Shown here one piece after another: positions 27,169 to 36,854 of a DNA stretch of 64,000 nt (position 1 is its first letter; each line of letters begins with the position of its first letter). Position numbers and translations under genes: made by a program. Where the stretch lies: NCBI GenBank assembly GCA_000333855.2, contig CM007340.1, positions 615,021-679,020 on the forward strand, given 5' to 3'. The notes under the pieces were generated by a model that did not search any database, had not been told where the DNA came from, and saw only the letters and a program-made list of their open reading frames with translations. The stretch is from Endotrypanum monterogeii (taxonomy: Eukaryota > Euglenozoa > Kinetoplastea > Trypanosomatida > Trypanosomatidae).

Positions 27169-30100
27169 CTACATTGTAGTCAAATCCCTCAAGGTAAGTG
27201 CCCATGTTTGTCGACGCTGCGCCTCCTGTAGCTCGTAGAATTCAAATGCTGTGGTAAGGATACCAGCGGCATCGCTACCCTGCTCACTAACCGACTGCAC
27301 CACGGCGCGGAGGAGCTGAACACACTCTAGCACCAGTGGTGCACGCGGCACTAAAAGTGGAACAGACACCTCAGCGACAGTGACGGTGGCCGCCTTTGCA
27401 TCCAGCGATGCGGATGTCTGTCCTTTGCGGCCACTGGAGCTGGAGGGAGCAGAGGTCGACCCGGATGTGTGCCGATTTCCCGGGCCTTGAGGGCTTTTCC
27501 CCTCATTCGCAATGCGGACTGCACTTGGTACGTAGGCCGCTGCCGACATCGGTGGAGCTACAGCAGTTTTCGGATGCTGTGTGTTGTACTGCGAAAGGGG
27601 AGCACACGAGCACAGCGGCAGTCCTGGAAGCTCTACATCGCTCCACTGTGAGAGCGGTGCGAGCCCCGCATTCTCTGCCGTAACCGCACCACCGGCCGCT
27701 GCTGTGGCTGCGGATACATTCGCGTGCCGCTTGTTAGTTCCTGAAGAGATCGCAGCGGAGGCATCAGCGCGGTGCGATGGCATCGCCTCCTGTTGCCGTG
27801 GGTCTTTCTTCGCACCAGCAGTGCCTTCTATCGCAGCGGCTGCCCGTTCGTGCTGCGCGCGCAGCTCTAGAAGGTGTCGTAGCCCGCGGTGATGACCGCA
27901 TTCCAGTGTCTCAACTGTAGCGATGAGATGCTGTGGGGTGACAAGTCCCTTAAGAAGGTGCGCGTAAGTGTGCAGGGACGTCCAGCAACGAGACACATGT
28001 AGCCCAACTTCATCCTCCACCTCGAGCAAGCAGCGGGCCCACGCCTGCTGCAGGGCGGACTCCATCAAGGAGCTACGCGCCGTCTCGGCACTTGTGAGTG
28101 AGGCCAGGGTCGAGGTGTTGGCCTGGTACGCTAAGGATAATTTCACTTCGTTTTTGTGTGCGTGCCACTGCTCACTGCTCTGAGCCTCAAAACACCGCCA
28201 GGGCTGCATCACAGCACGGACCCGCTCCAGAATTGCATTTGTGGCCTCTGCGCGCAGCGTGTTTACGAGAAGGGACGGCGTTTTTTGGAGCGCATTCCAC
28301 AGTTCCTGAACGCGGAGTCGGAAGACTTGGCTTCCCTTCGTCATGTATGACTTGACCCGTTCCTGCTGTACAAGACATAGTGCTGCAACAGCACTGTTGA
28401 GCTGCTCTACAGTGCCTTCAGTCATGCCAGGGAGTCGACGGTGCATGCTTCCCGGAAAGGCATTCAGGTGGCGCTGTGCTGCTGTAGCTGCATCTGTCTG
28501 CACCTGCGCCGTCCACTGCGCGACCTGATCAGCGTATGTCACTGGCGCAGAGAGAGGGATGACCGTGTGTCCGGCGGCGGTGGTGGTGGTGGAAACGGCG
28601 GGGCTCTGGACATCTTTGGCGCGGCGCGCCCCCCTTGCAGAGCCGCTGCGACTGACAGAGCGGCTTTGAACCACCTCAGTCTCTTCCTCCCCCAGCGCCA
28701 ATGGAAGGATGTAGTGCATCGGCGGCACCCGCCACATCTCAACCGTGTGTGCCATTAGACCCAGACGGCAGCCACGCGTGTAGAGCAGTCCACGGAGCTC
28801 GTCCAAAGACGCCAACACAGCGCACGCCGATGTCGCTTGGACACGGTCCCTACGCATTGCTTTGTTCACCTCGAGGTTCCGCTCCACCATGTTTTTGAGA
28901 TCTTCTGTGGTTAGCGGACCGCTGTCCACACCAACACTAGACCGAGACTCAGCAGACAGGCCCTCCTTGAAGAGCGCATCGATGGCCGCAGCTAAGTCGA
29001 CCACTGATATGGCAGGCGCCGTATCCACCACCCTTACCAACTTCTCCACCTTTGATCCAAGCGCTGTTTCTTCACTTGCCGCGGTTGTGATCAACGTCTG
29101 CACCTGTGCCTTTAGACGGGACAATCCCTCCTGCACGAACTGAAAGACGCTGAGCTCTGCGTTACTGTGCTCGAGAATGCGATGCCACTCCTTTCTCCAG
29201 TCCTCTATCTCACCCGCACGTGTCTGCTGCTGTTCCTCGAAGGCTTTCAAAGACTGCGTTAGTGTTTCCTCTAGCTCTGCACGGAGGTGATCGATGCGCA
29301 CTTGTACTGGGTCGTCCTCCGGAAGCGGATCTCCTCCATCACCGCCGCGCAACTCCACTGCTCGATCATGGAGTATCTGTCTGCAGTCCTCCTCGATGAG
29401 AGACCGGGCCGCTTCGAGACTCTGAGTCGCCTCGGCACAGCGGTCGGCCAGCGCCGTGCGGAGTTCGGAGCAGATAGCGTCGTGTCGCCACACCAGTGCC
29501 TTTACCGTATTGGCCGACATAGCCTCTCGTACTTTCACGAGCAGGGAGGCACGCTCGTTTATGAGTAACTCATCAGAGGGACTGTGCGGTGGTTGGGTCA
29601 GCAGATCGTGCTTGAGCGTCTGCACCCGCGACACTCGCTCTGCGATCCGTGCCAGCATCTTGTCAGCCCGGTTTTTTGCGTGTGCCAACTCGCGCAGCCG
29701 GGCTTCGTAGACAGTCGCTTGCAGCGTAGCGGGACGCCGACGATGGTAGCGCAGCGCCTCTGTCACCCGATGTTGTACATCTTTCTGAATGGCCGCCGTG
29801 TATAGCCTCCAGTTCTCCCATGCGTGCCGCTGCAGGCGGAGGCCCCACTCCATGAGATGACTTCGCAGCTGCTCTCTCCATTCTGAAATACGCGACCGAG
29901 GAAGAAATAGTGCCACGCCTTCTTCCTGCACAGATTGCAGTTCAGGGAGAAGATCAATGTAGAATTGTTTGTACGCCGCGCTCGGAGACGCCTCAGCTAG
30001 CGCAACCGACGCCGTCGCCTCGTCGTCGTCGAAGCCCTGGAGTTTTGTATCCTCTTTCACCAGGGTATCGGCAACACGGGAGCCCCCACAACGCTCCACT

Positions 30101-32271
30101 ACACACGTGAAGCGAAAAATGACGGAGTCGATGAGGAATTCCTCCCCGTGTGCGCTGCACCAGTGGGGTGCATCGACGACAGATGTCTCCGAGGCACTCT
30201 CGCGCAATGAGGAAGGCGAGGTTCCGTTGACGGAAACGCTGCCTCTCATACTTGAAGGAAGGGGTGCGGGGAAATTATTGGGGCTCGATTCTTCAGGCAA
30301 CGCTGTTGGTGCCTCCTCTTCGTCTGCAGGGCGCAGCCTGATCCACGATAGCCCGACTTGCTTACTCAACTCGCCCACACAGGCCTGACTAGCACGCAAT
30401 ACGTCAGGGGTTGCGTCTGCCACACGTGCACACACGGAGTCATAGTAGCGCGCGTGGGCTTCGGCGATCGACTGGAGGCATATCAGCCCCTCCGTGAACC
30501 GTGCCTCCGCAGTCGCCGGCGTCTCCTCCTGTCGCAGCTCCTCCTCTAACGCGTGTAGTTGCTTCTCTAGTCGGGCCACGTCGTCGCGGTAGTCCAATTC
30601 TTTTTCCTGCCACTGCGCGTAAAGCCCGCGCAGGAAGCCCAGGAGGCTGTTCGTGGAGGCGAGAAGCACGTCTGTGGCGCCTTCGAGGCTTACCAGCATG
30701 CTGCAGGTGGACGCGGCGGCGTCGGAATAGAACTGAGAGTAGCCGCAGTAAAATCCGCACGACACAAACCGTGTGAACCACTGCCCCTCACGCTCGAGGG
30801 TTGACAAACACTGTGCCCACACCGCAGACTGCACCATCGACTCTTTCACGGAGAGCGCACCGGAGTGGGCATGGGTGAGGGGCAACAGAGACTCGTCCAT
30901 CAAGCTGCAAACCTCGTCGCGTGACAACTTCTCCGGATCTAGGTCAACGCCAGTGTACATGAGAGACGCACGGTGCAGCAGTACAAACTCCTCCGTAAGC
31001 GGACGCGAAATTTCTTCGACGTCCTCTAGGGTGCGCGCGGCAAGTTCGGCAGCAGCGGCCACGCGCATCGCCTCATCTGTTTTCACTCGCATTACAAAAT
31101 CTTTACAGCGTGCACGACAGTGCCGCAGGAGAATACTCACATGCATCTGCCACTCCTCAAGTACTGCCCGCGGGTCCACGTCTGCGAAGAGGTTGCGCTG
31201 ATGGACATCCGGCTGAAAGCACCGCAGCCACCCGTTGTTGCCACTGCCACCACACACCTGCAGCTCAGCGGTTGGCACAGATGGTTGCGAGATCTCTAGG
31301 GATGTCACAACCTCCATCAGACCACGTGCAAGTGCGTCTGCTTCACTTCGCATAGTTCCTATTAGCTGCCCTGCTGCGCGCAAAGACTGCAGCCTATCTT
31401 CTGGGCGGTGAAAGAAAGCAGAGCGCAGCACTGTGATGCACCACGAGAGGTGCTGCTGAGCCATGCATATTTGTGTATCGCGGTAGACGGCAACGAGTGC
31501 TTGCTGATACTCTTGATGTTTGTACAGCTCCCGCTGCCGGAGTCTCGTTGCCATCGTTTGCATAGACAAATAGTTCTTGCCGAGTTGCTCATTTGTATGG
31601 TGGAGGATGCGCTGCGCTAGCACCTGTGACTCGGTTGTGCTGGTAACGGCAATGCGAGTGAGGCTGGCCATCAGCGCTTGCACCGCCTCCTGGATGTGCG
31701 CGCGGCGTGCCTCCTCCGTGCGGGCAACATCAGAAAACCAGACGTCGATTGCTGCCATTCGGCTGCGGTAATGGTCTCCGATTTCCACAAGATGTTGTAC
31801 CAGGCGATGCCTCTCTTTTTTCATGAGAGCCACGGCTCGTTCTCGACCCCCTTCGTCAGGAGTCGAGCAGTGGTATGTGTACGTGCTCAGTGGCAGCACA
31901 GCATCTGGATCACCACCCAAAGCTACTTCACTTTGCACCCGAGACTCGGACTGCCGCTCGGAGAGGCGTTGCTGCTCCTCGGCCACCATTGTCGCTGTTG
32001 CATTGTGCCTCTCCGACAATTCAGTTTGGAGGCGCACTACACGCTGTTGTTGCGCTTTGTCGACGTCTCTATTAAAGGACCTTGCGCTCCCACGGAAAGC
32101 TTCGATGGCGTCCTGATAACGCGCGAGAAGCCGCTCGTGCAAGGTTCCACCGCTCACCGCTCGCTGAGGAAGCGGTGCGTTGGAGGACAGGGCTTGAGGG
32201 ACCGAGTCCGTGGTTCGCATCTGTAGGGAGGGTAGGGAAGGTCCCTGGAGTTTTGGCAACGATGTGTCCAT
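27169..32271 (-). CDS. Long coiled-coil protein, possible CCDC180 relative (1700 residues)
   Basis: The first ATG is at 32271 (MDTSLPKLQGPSLPSLQM); a GTG two codons earlier is not needed. Most of residues 50-1450 is helical with many Glu, Gln, Arg and Ala, and has the feel of CCDC180, which carries DUF4455 and DUF4456 domains. An example is the region around KERHRLVQHLVEIGDHYRS followed by repeated short helices. The last 200 residues become Ser/Ala-rich and disordered before a final helix (EFYELQEAQRRQTWALTL). CCDC180 is conserved in flagellated eukaryotes, so an axonemal or flagellar role is plausible. The identification rests on length, helix pattern and general similarity, not on a diagnostic motif. 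Confidence 0.5.
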   Translation of the reverse strand: MDTSLPKLQGPSLPSLQMRTTDSVPQALSSNAPLPQRAVSGGTLHERLLARYQDAIEAFRGSARSFNRDVDKAQQQRVVRLQTELSERHNATATMVAEEQQRLSERQSESRVQSEVALGGDPDAVLPLSTYTYHCSTPDEGGRERAVALMKKERHRLVQHLVEIGDHYRSRMAAIDVWFSDVARTEEARRAHIQEAVQALMASLTRIAVTSTTESQVLAQRILHHTNEQLGKNYLSMQTMATRLRQRELYKHQEYQQALVAVYRDTQICMAQQHLSWCITVLRSAFFHRPEDRLQSLRAAGQLIGTMRSEADALARGLMEVVTSLEISQPSVPTAELQVCGGSGNNGWLRCFQPDVHQRNLFADVDPRAVLEEWQMHVSILLRHCRARCKDFVMRVKTDEAMRVAAAAELAARTLEDVEEISRPLTEEFVLLHRASLMYTGVDLDPEKLSRDEVCSLMDESLLPLTHAHSGALSVKESMVQSAVWAQCLSTLEREGQWFTRFVSCGFYCGYSQFYSDAAASTCSMLVSLEGATDVLLASTNSLLGFLRGLYAQWQEKELDYRDDVARLEKQLHALEEELRQEETPATAEARFTEGLICLQSIAEAHARYYDSVCARVADATPDVLRASQACVGELSKQVGLSWIRLRPADEEEAPTALPEESSPNNFPAPLPSSMRGSVSVNGTSPSSLRESASETSVVDAPHWCSAHGEEFLIDSVIFRFTCVVERCGGSRVADTLVKEDTKLQGFDDDEATASVALAEASPSAAYKQFYIDLLPELQSVQEEGVALFLPRSRISEWREQLRSHLMEWGLRLQRHAWENWRLYTAAIQKDVQHRVTEALRYHRRRPATLQATVYEARLRELAHAKNRADKMLARIAERVSRVQTLKHDLLTQPPHSPSDELLINERASLLVKVREAMSANTVKALVWRHDAICSELRTALADRCAEATQSLEAARSLIEEDCRQILHDRAVELRGGDGGDPLPEDDPVQVRIDHLRAELEETLTQSLKAFEEQQQTRAGEIEDWRKEWHRILEHSNAELSVFQFVQEGLSRLKAQVQTLITTAASEETALGSKVEKLVRVVDTAPAISVVDLAAAIDALFKEGLSAESRSSVGVDSGPLTTEDLKNMVERNLEVNKAMRRDRVQATSACAVLASLDELRGLLYTRGCRLGLMAHTVEMWRVPPMHYILPLALGEEETEVVQSRSVSRSGSARGARRAKDVQSPAVSTTTTAAGHTVIPLSAPVTYADQVAQWTAQVQTDAATAAQRHLNAFPGSMHRRLPGMTEGTVEQLNSAVAALCLVQQERVKSYMTKGSQVFRLRVQELWNALQKTPSLLVNTLRAEATNAILERVRAVMQPWRCFEAQSSEQWHAHKNEVKLSLAYQANTSTLASLTSAETARSSLMESALQQAWARCLLEVEDEVGLHVSRCWTSLHTYAHLLKGLVTPQHLIATVETLECGHHRGLRHLLELRAQHERAAAAIEGTAGAKKDPRQQEAMPSHRADASAAISSGTNKRHANVSAATAAAGGAVTAENAGLAPLSQWSDVELPGLPLCSCAPLSQYNTQHPKTAVAPPMSAAAYVPSAVRIANEGKSPQGPGNRHTSGSTSAPSSSSGRKGQTSASLDAKAATVTVAEVSVPLLVPRAPLVLECVQLLRAVVQSVSEQGSDAAGILTTAFEFYELQEAQRRQTWALTLRDLTTM

Positions 32272-32902
32272 AGCCACCGCTTAGCTAACCCCGACAAGTC
32301 AGAAAACAGGCAAGTGAAACAAAGTGTCGGCGGTTGCGTTATGTTAGGTCCACTGCGCGAGGGAGCCCGCGCGCACACCCTCGATGGAAAAAAAAATGAC
32401 GAGGTCGGACCCACTGCAGCACGAAAAGAATGTGTGTATGCGTGTGTGTGAAAAAGGGGGGGGGGAGAAGGGGTGATCGGGTATGTTTGACGAGTGGTGA
32501 ATGGCAGATAATGGGGAGACACATCACAGAGAAACATTATCAACGACCTAATAGGAGAAAGGGTTGTGTGTGTGTGTGTGTGTGTGTGTGTAGGGGGTGG
32601 GGTGGGGGTCAGTACATCGGTTGATCAGCATGAGCGGGTCGCGTAAAGCCTATCTTTTTTTCTTTTCACTGCATGGAGTGGTGTTTGTGTGTATATATTA
32701 CTCGATGTTATAAACCTAAAAAGGTGTCACCCACGGAATGCGGGAAGGGGGGTGTAAGCAGCATTCGCGAGTACCACAGGCAGACTAGCTTTGGCATCGG
32801 GTCTTCTCCCTTGGTTCCGTGGGTTGCTACTCAGATTCATTCCGCCTGCGTGGACTTATTTTCGTGTTTTTTTTTTTTTTGTTCGACTGCTCTCTTCTGT
32901 TT
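32272..32902. other. Intergenic spacer
   Basis: No gene supported. It contains a purine tract at 32450-32474, (GT)n at about 32563-32591 and a poly-T run at 32867-32880. Confidence 0.7.
32450..32474 (-). promoter_or_regulatory. Candidate polypyrimidine tract for the 1700-residue gene
   Basis: A-then-G run on the + strand, so C/T-rich in the transcript, about 180 bases upstream of the ATG at 32271. Confidence 0.4.
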
Positions 32903-35386
32903 TCACTCAGCGAGACTGTAAAGATGTTGAAGGATATCACAAACGACACGCGCTACATGACTGCATCTATCGCTTGCACACGACGCAGATAATGGAGTCG
33001 CTCCATGCACCGCCTGGCCACCTTCTCGCTCTAGCCGTGTGACGACGCCAAGTATCACATCACGTATTGTTGCCGTCACCTCAGCCGGTGAAAAGAGTGA
33101 TTGTTGTGGGAATGCCGCGACATTACCTGGAATGCTTTGCACATCCGCTGTAGCGTTGGTGACGTATTCGTCCACGAGACGGTCAACTTGCGTGAGTGTC
33201 TCCAGTGCCGCAGTACTTAACGCCTCTTCGGTGGTCCGTGCATGATCTGATCGCTGCCTTTGGCCCATATAGGTCACAAAATCACGCAGTCGTTGCTTCA
33301 TGACTGCAGCTGAGGCACTCAGGGGAGGGGAAGAAAGCTGCACGTGGACATCAAGGCGTCCAGGGCGGCACACAGCAGGGTCTAGGGCGTCAGTTGACGG
33401 AGATGAGGCGACGACGACGACGACGTGATCGGCCTTCCCACCGCCGACACCATCCATCTGTGTGAGGAGGGTGCTGAGCGTTCGATCTTCGGTCGTGTTC
33501 GTTTCCCTGGTGGTGCGGCCACGTGGGGGGGCCAGTGAGTCGATGTTGTCAATAAACAGAGCCGTTGGTGCGAGGGCGCGTGCGGTATCGAAGAGTTGTG
33601 CGATGTTTTTCTCGGAGCGGCCCACCTCTTTTTCAACGAGGGACAGACCGTCCACAGACATTACATGAATATGTCGAGCGTCTTGCAACTGCAGCCTTCG
33701 CCTGAGGCAAGACAGCAGCGCCGTTTTCCCGGTTCCGCTAGGCCCGCAAAGAAGTACACCCTTGGTGCAAGGAATTTCGAGTTCGCGCAACAGAGAAAGG
33801 TGCGTCAGCGGCCACACGATCAGCTCTTCCACCTTACGTATAGCCTCCTCGATGCCGTAAAGGTGGTGGTAGATCTCATGGACCGAGGTCTGTCGAGACA
33901 GTGGTGCCACTGCTGTATTTGAGACGACAGGCATGCTGTCCTGGATCTGCTGTGTCGCTGCCTCCTCCTTCGACCGCTCGTACTGGCGTTCAGGCTGACT
34001 CGAGTCACCGCAGTTCATGTTTTGGATGTCTACCGGTGCGAGGGACAATATGTTCGCAAGATCAGCGTCAGAGAATCGCACTAGCTGGTCCACCGTCCAG
34101 TGGGCGGTGTCCTCGGCCACGGCCACAGCAGTCGTATGGCATTTTTCCTGGGACATCGACGATAGTGAGGACAAACTCACCAGGCGTCGTCTCAGGTACG
34201 CCTGGCGGTCTTCCGTCGTGGTTACTGCAAAACGCCGGCTTTGTAACCCCACGCGCGAGAGCAGGGTCGCTGGAACGACTCCCACGTCCTCTGCAAAGGA
34301 CCAAACAACCACCGGCATCGCCCCTGCGCACAGATCGTCCAAACACGCACACAGCTGATGCGTCACGCTGCTCACCATCGTGTTGGCATTGGTCTCCAAC
34401 AAATGAAGAGATTCTAGAACGACGAGCAGGCACGGCGAAACATACGCTGAGCTCAGCGGCAAATGTCTTAATTGACCGGGAGGCATCGGCGTACACTCAG
34501 ATAGCAGCGGTGGCTGAAGCACTGCTTCGACCACTTCCAGCGCCTCTGACTCAAGCAGTGTCAGCACCTCCGCAAAGTTGAGGCGACGCGCCTCAAGGGC
34601 GAATACATTCGTGCTCGCTACCCGAATGACCGAGGGGGTGGTTGCCTGGAGGAGACGCAGCAGGTGTTGCTGGCTTGACGTGTCACCGACAAAAAGAAGG
34701 GATGATGACGGCAGCGAACGTGAGGAGGTGAGATCAGTGTGCCTGGGGGTACTGCTGCTACTGGAGAGGGCACTGCCCATGATTTGTGCGGTACGGTTCA
34801 AGTATTTTAGTGCTTCGGTGTGGGCCTGCGTGACCGCGCGGTGAAGCAGCTCGAACTCTTCTCGTTGCTCGGAGCAGTGCCGCATGCGAGTTGCGAGAGT
34901 CGCCACTGAGCAGCAGTGCTTACTGATCATCTCGCGAAGCGAGCGGTGCGTCAAGCGAATTCGCCCATCGCGTGCCAACTGGCGCAAATCTAGAGCTTTC
35001 AAAATAGCGGTGCTGTTTCTCTCCTCGTCCCCACAGTGCACACCTGCCGACGACCCTAGCCCAGCTTCGGTGCTCACTGGCAGGTACACTGCGCACCCCT
35101 GCAGAGGATTCCACGCCCTCACGAAGGGGAGTTGCTCCGCACCGATGCATTCGAGGCAGCTCCACTCAGCTGTCATCATTACACTGTGGCCGAGGCGCGA
35201 GAGGCCCACGGTACGTATCGAGGCATCCTTTCCCGTCACCAGGTACTGGGGCCAGGGCATCGCTGCCTCCACGATGGCCGCCACGAACGACTGCAGATCG
35301 TCAAGCGGGTATCGAGGGAGGTCACCCACTTCAGGCCACCAGAGTAGGGGTGCCTCAAGCACCAGTGCGTCGGTGAAACCCGTCAT
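32903..35386 (-). CDS. Divergent AAA ATPase (PEX1/PEX6/AFG2-like) with altered Walker B
   Basis: The first ATG is at 35386 (MTGFTDALVLEAPLLWWPE), giving 827 residues; a longer frame would need a TTG start at 35425. The C-terminal half is a Cdc48-type AAA module. Walker A is intact (GPSGTGKT, residues 548-555). The Walker B motif reads ALFIDNIDSLAPPRG: the catalytic Glu after Asp613 is Asn614. The sensor-1 region reads ASSPSTDALDP rather than the usual ATNRPD, whereas the CRPGRLD arginine-finger motif is kept. The N-terminal half resembles an AAA fold without Walker A (LLFVGDTSSQQH). A dead first ring plus a second ring is the pattern of PEX1 and PEX6, and the Ser in sensor 1 is closer to PEX1. 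Nucleotide binding with weak or absent hydrolysis is predicted. Confidence 0.75.
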   Translation of the reverse strand: MTGFTDALVLEAPLLWWPEVGDLPRYPLDDLQSFVAAIVEAAMPWPQYLVTGKDASIRTVGLSRLGHSVMMTAEWSCLECIGAEQLPFVRAWNPLQGCAVYLPVSTEAGLGSSAGVHCGDEERNSTAILKALDLRQLARDGRIRLTHRSLREMISKHCCSVATLATRMRHCSEQREEFELLHRAVTQAHTEALKYLNRTAQIMGSALSSSSSTPRHTDLTSSRSLPSSSLLFVGDTSSQQHLLRLLQATTPSVIRVASTNVFALEARRLNFAEVLTLLESEALEVVEAVLQPPLLSECTPMPPGQLRHLPLSSAYVSPCLLVVLESLHLLETNANTMVSSVTHQLCACLDDLCAGAMPVVVWSFAEDVGVVPATLLSRVGLQSRRFAVTTTEDRQAYLRRRLVSLSSLSSMSQEKCHTTAVAVAEDTAHWTVDQLVRFSDADLANILSLAPVDIQNMNCGDSSQPERQYERSKEEAATQQIQDSMPVVSNTAVAPLSRQTSVHEIYHHLYGIEEAIRKVEELIVWPLTHLSLLRELEIPCTKGVLLCGPSGTGKTALLSCLRRRLQLQDARHIHVMSVDGLSLVEKEVGRSEKNIAQLFDTARALAPTALFIDNIDSLAPPRGRTTRETNTTEDRTLSTLLTQMDGVGGGKADHVVVVVASSPSTDALDPAVCRPGRLDVHVQLSSPPLSASAAVMKQRLRDFVTYMGQRQRSDHARTTEEALSTAALETLTQVDRLVDEYVTNATADVQSIPGNVAAFPQQSLFSPAEVTATIRDVILGVVTRLEREGGQAVHGATPLSASCASDRCSHVARVVCDILQHLYSLAE

Positions 35387-35493
35387 CCATCCAGTGGACC
35401 TCCGTGTCGCTGTCGCTCGCACCAAGGGTGCGTTGTGGTGATTGCGCGGGGGCCTCTAAGCGTGTGCAGGTTTGCGTGCACAGGAGACATATC

Positions 35494-35560
35494 AAAAAGG
35501 TGGGGAAAACACGAGAGAACAAGAAAAAGGCAAGGGGGGGTGGTGGGGGAAGTAGGATGG
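35494..35560 (-). promoter_or_regulatory. Candidate polypyrimidine tract and splice acceptor for the AAA gene
   Basis: A long A/G-rich stretch on the + strand gives a C/T tract in the transcript. The transcript-sense TTAG at about 35457-35460, some 70 bases before the ATG at 35386, is a plausible acceptor. Confidence 0.45.
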
Positions 35561-36055
35561 ATTTCTGTTGAGGTGAGATTGGGTGCGGAGAAGGAGCGCC
35601 ATGGACTGCGAACTGTCAGCGGCGTGCGTAGCGGAGAGGTGTCTCTCACATGGGAGTAGCTGGAGGACGTCATCCGTCAACAAGGCGTCAGCACAACAGT
35701 GCTGCAGCGGTGAAGAAGCATCTTTGTACAGCTCACAGGGACGTATGAGATGCCACACTGCTTGCAAGTGCGAGCTCACGCAGGTCAACGTTAGGGTGGT
35801 GATACGTGGTTGAGCCTGGGAATCTGCGAAGTGCATACACCGCGCTTTCACTCGCGTACAACAAGATGAATTAATTCACTTTGAGAAGAAAAAAAGTAGT
35901 GGGTCAGTGAATCTAAATATGTGTGTGTGTGTGTGTGTCTCTCCCACCTCTCTATATATAGAGATGTCAAGGGAACACATTGCGGCGAGACAAACGCGCA
36001 GATCCCCTGCACTCCTCGGTAGAGTGACTCACACGACTCGTCTAGAAAGAATCGC

Positions 36056-36432
36056 CGACCACTCGATCAGAACGTGCGTCCAACGGCTTCTTCATGCCTC
36101 TCCCTCCACTCATCTGCCCGGCGCGTGTCGCGTGATTGGCGCCAGGCGGAGTCACATGGGTTCAACGCCGTTACCCATGCGGGTCCGCGGTCAGGAAACC
36201 CGTGATAGTTGGAGGCGGTGACACTTGGTTTTGACACACGAGAGGGTGGACCTCGTTGCGTACAGGGTGTGAGCCACGCGAAAGCTGACCGGCCTCGGGT
36301 CGCCCCAAGTCTCTGCAGACAAGTCCGGTGTGTCCACGTCGGGGCTCAGAGGCCTCTGCTCCATCTGCCGCTCCACTCGCATGGAGGGGGGGGGGGGGGG
36401 GCGGGCATTTCGTACACGCCCACACCAAGGGA
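36056..36432 (-). repeat. Repeat unit copy 1, possible SIDER-type retroposon
   Basis: The first of two copies identical over about 330 bases (from the motif accactcgatcag to catggagg); they then differ in the length of a G run and a few bases. Read on the minus strand, the unit has a C run, then CTGAGCCCCGACGTGG and further GC-rich sequence. This is reminiscent of the 79-bp signature of trypanosomatid ingi/SIDER retroposons. That resemblance is from memory and imprecise. SIDERs commonly lie in 3' UTRs in the sense direction, as this would. Confidence 0.5.
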
Positions 36433-36448
36433 NNNNNNNNNNNNNNNN
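36433..36448. other. Assembly gap (16 N)
   Basis: Sixteen undetermined bases lie directly after copy 1 and shortly before copy 2 of the repeat unit, so the true copy number is unknown. Confidence 0.99.
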
Positions 36449-36478
36449 GTCTGAGTGGTGTCTGCGAGAGAGAATGGG

Positions 36479-36854
36479 CGACCACTCGATCAGAACGTGC
36501 GTCCAACGGCTTCTTCATGCCTCTCCCTCCACTCATCTGCCCGGCGCGTGTCGCGTGATTGGCGCCAGGCGGAGTCACATGGGTTCAACGCCGTTACCCA
36601 TGCGGGTCCGCGGTCAGGAAACCCGTGATAGTTGGAGGCGGTGACACTTGGTTTTGACACACGAGAGGGTGGACCTCGTTGCGTACAGGGTGTGAGCCAC
36701 GCGAAAGCTGACCGGCCTCGGGTCGCCCCAAGTCTCTGCAGACAAGTCCGGTGTGTCCACGTCGGGGCTCAGAGGCCTCTGCTCCATCTGCCGCTCCACT
36801 CGCATGGAGGGGGGGGGGTGCAGCGCACATTCCGTACACGCCCACACCAAGGGA
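36479..36854 (-). repeat. Repeat unit copy 2, possible SIDER-type retroposon
   Basis: Same unit as 36056-36432, offset by 423 bases and identical up to the G run. Its G run is shorter, and gtgcagcgcacattcc replaces gcgggcatttc after it. The left flank differs from that of copy 1. Confidence 0.6.

Noticed and set aside
35492..35836. Short minus-strand frame just upstream of the AAA gene (MHFADSQAQPRITTL...)
   Set aside because: It shares the frame of the AAA gene, ends inside the candidate polypyrimidine tract, and only about 100 bases separate its stop from the AAA ATG. A separate trans-spliced gene would hardly fit. Its 114 residues have no recognisable motif, though the first 70 look less repetitive than nearby spacer.
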